The notes under the pieces: generated by a model
Databases searched by the model: none
Seen by the model: only the letters and a program-made list of their open reading frames with translations
Told to the model about the DNA's origin: nothing
Assembly: GCF_000006985.1 (NCBI RefSeq)
Contig: NC_002932.3
Coordinates: 1,227,109-1,291,108, forward strand
Length of the DNA stretch: 64,000 bases
Direction of reading: 5' to 3'
Origin: Chlorobaculum tepidum TLS
GTDB lineage: Bacteria; Bacteroidota; Chlorobiia; Chlorobiales; Chlorobiaceae
Made by a program: the position numbers and the translations under genes
Shown here: piece by piece, positions 63,986 through 64,000 of the stretch
How the letters are laid out: every line of letters begins with the position of its first letter
Numbering within the stretch: position 1 is the first letter of the stretch

Positions 63986-64000
63986 AAGGCAATGCCCGAA

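Noticed and set aside
1..64000. CRISPR array, rRNA operon or prophage
   Set aside because: No regularly spaced repeats, rRNA segments or phage structural genes were seen anywhere in the window.

Overview
The window reads as chromosomal DNA of a green sulfur bacterium (Chlorobi, most like Chlorobaculum/Chlorobium). This is inferred from gene content and protein style, not from a search. Clues are a BchE-type radical SAM/B12 protein resembling the bacteriochlorophyllide methyltransferases BchQ/BchR, a menaquinone-type thioesterase, rubrerythrin plus a Dps-like thioferritin as anaerobe oxygen defences, LpxD (Gram-negative envelope) and dense GC-rich coding. Most of the window is ordinary housekeeping.

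Layout. 0-5.4 kb: a truncated ABC-F ATPase, a hypothetical protein, a secreted protein with a tandem internal duplication and a 5-residue repeat tail, a 200-bp internally deleted IS256-type element, an SDR, a Spy/CpxP-like protein and a lipoprotein. 5.6-16.1 kb: alpha/beta hydrolase, tmk, a HAD phosphatase next to a beta-phosphoglucomutase/GH65 phosphorylase fusion, queA, ispD, tRNA-Met and tRNA-Gly, menI, and the radical SAM protein. 16.2-24.1 kb (mostly minus strand): a second secreted Tyr/Arg-rich protein, aspS, dnaX with an A10 slippage run, a YihY-type membrane protein, a frameshifted Fur-family gene, rubrerythrin and thioferritin. 24.4-29.2 kb: a compact molybdenum-cofactor operon built of fusions (moaC-moaB, moeA, mobB-mobA, moaA), facing a MOSC protein. 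29.2-35.4 kb: DUF2141, DUF1847, an MFS transporter, purQ, purS, pssA, panB and a LipM-like octanoyltransferase. 35.7-43.9 kb: CoA-binding protein, ddl, TPR protein, and a five-gene TolC/MacA/MacB-type efflux operon. 51.2-63.9 kb: a decayed GH15 gene, lpxD, prs, rplY, an OppC-like permease, Nudix, comEC, metF, an exported Memo-family protein, lysA and rpmG.

The most distinctive region is 45.9-52.3 kb. Three translationally coupled genes (46796-51146) encode an AfsA-type hotdog protein (the family that makes the butenolide precursors of gamma-butyrolactone signals), an FAD-dependent amine-oxidase-fold enzyme, and a six-TM hybrid histidine kinase. The kinase's sensor, H-box and receiver layout resembles CqsS, the alpha-hydroxyketone quorum receptor. 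I read this as a candidate synthesis-plus-perception signalling cassette in a phototrophic anaerobe. It is more AT-rich than its neighbours, is preceded by an imperfect palindrome and is followed by a perfect 21-bp palindrome.

Other notable sequence-level signals are the dnaX A10 run, where a slip in either direction terminates at once and would give a gamma-like product; the C10 tract that breaks the Fur-family gene; and a GH15 glucoamylase-like gene that has lost two internal blocks including one catalytic region. No CRISPR array, rRNA or phage genes were seen.
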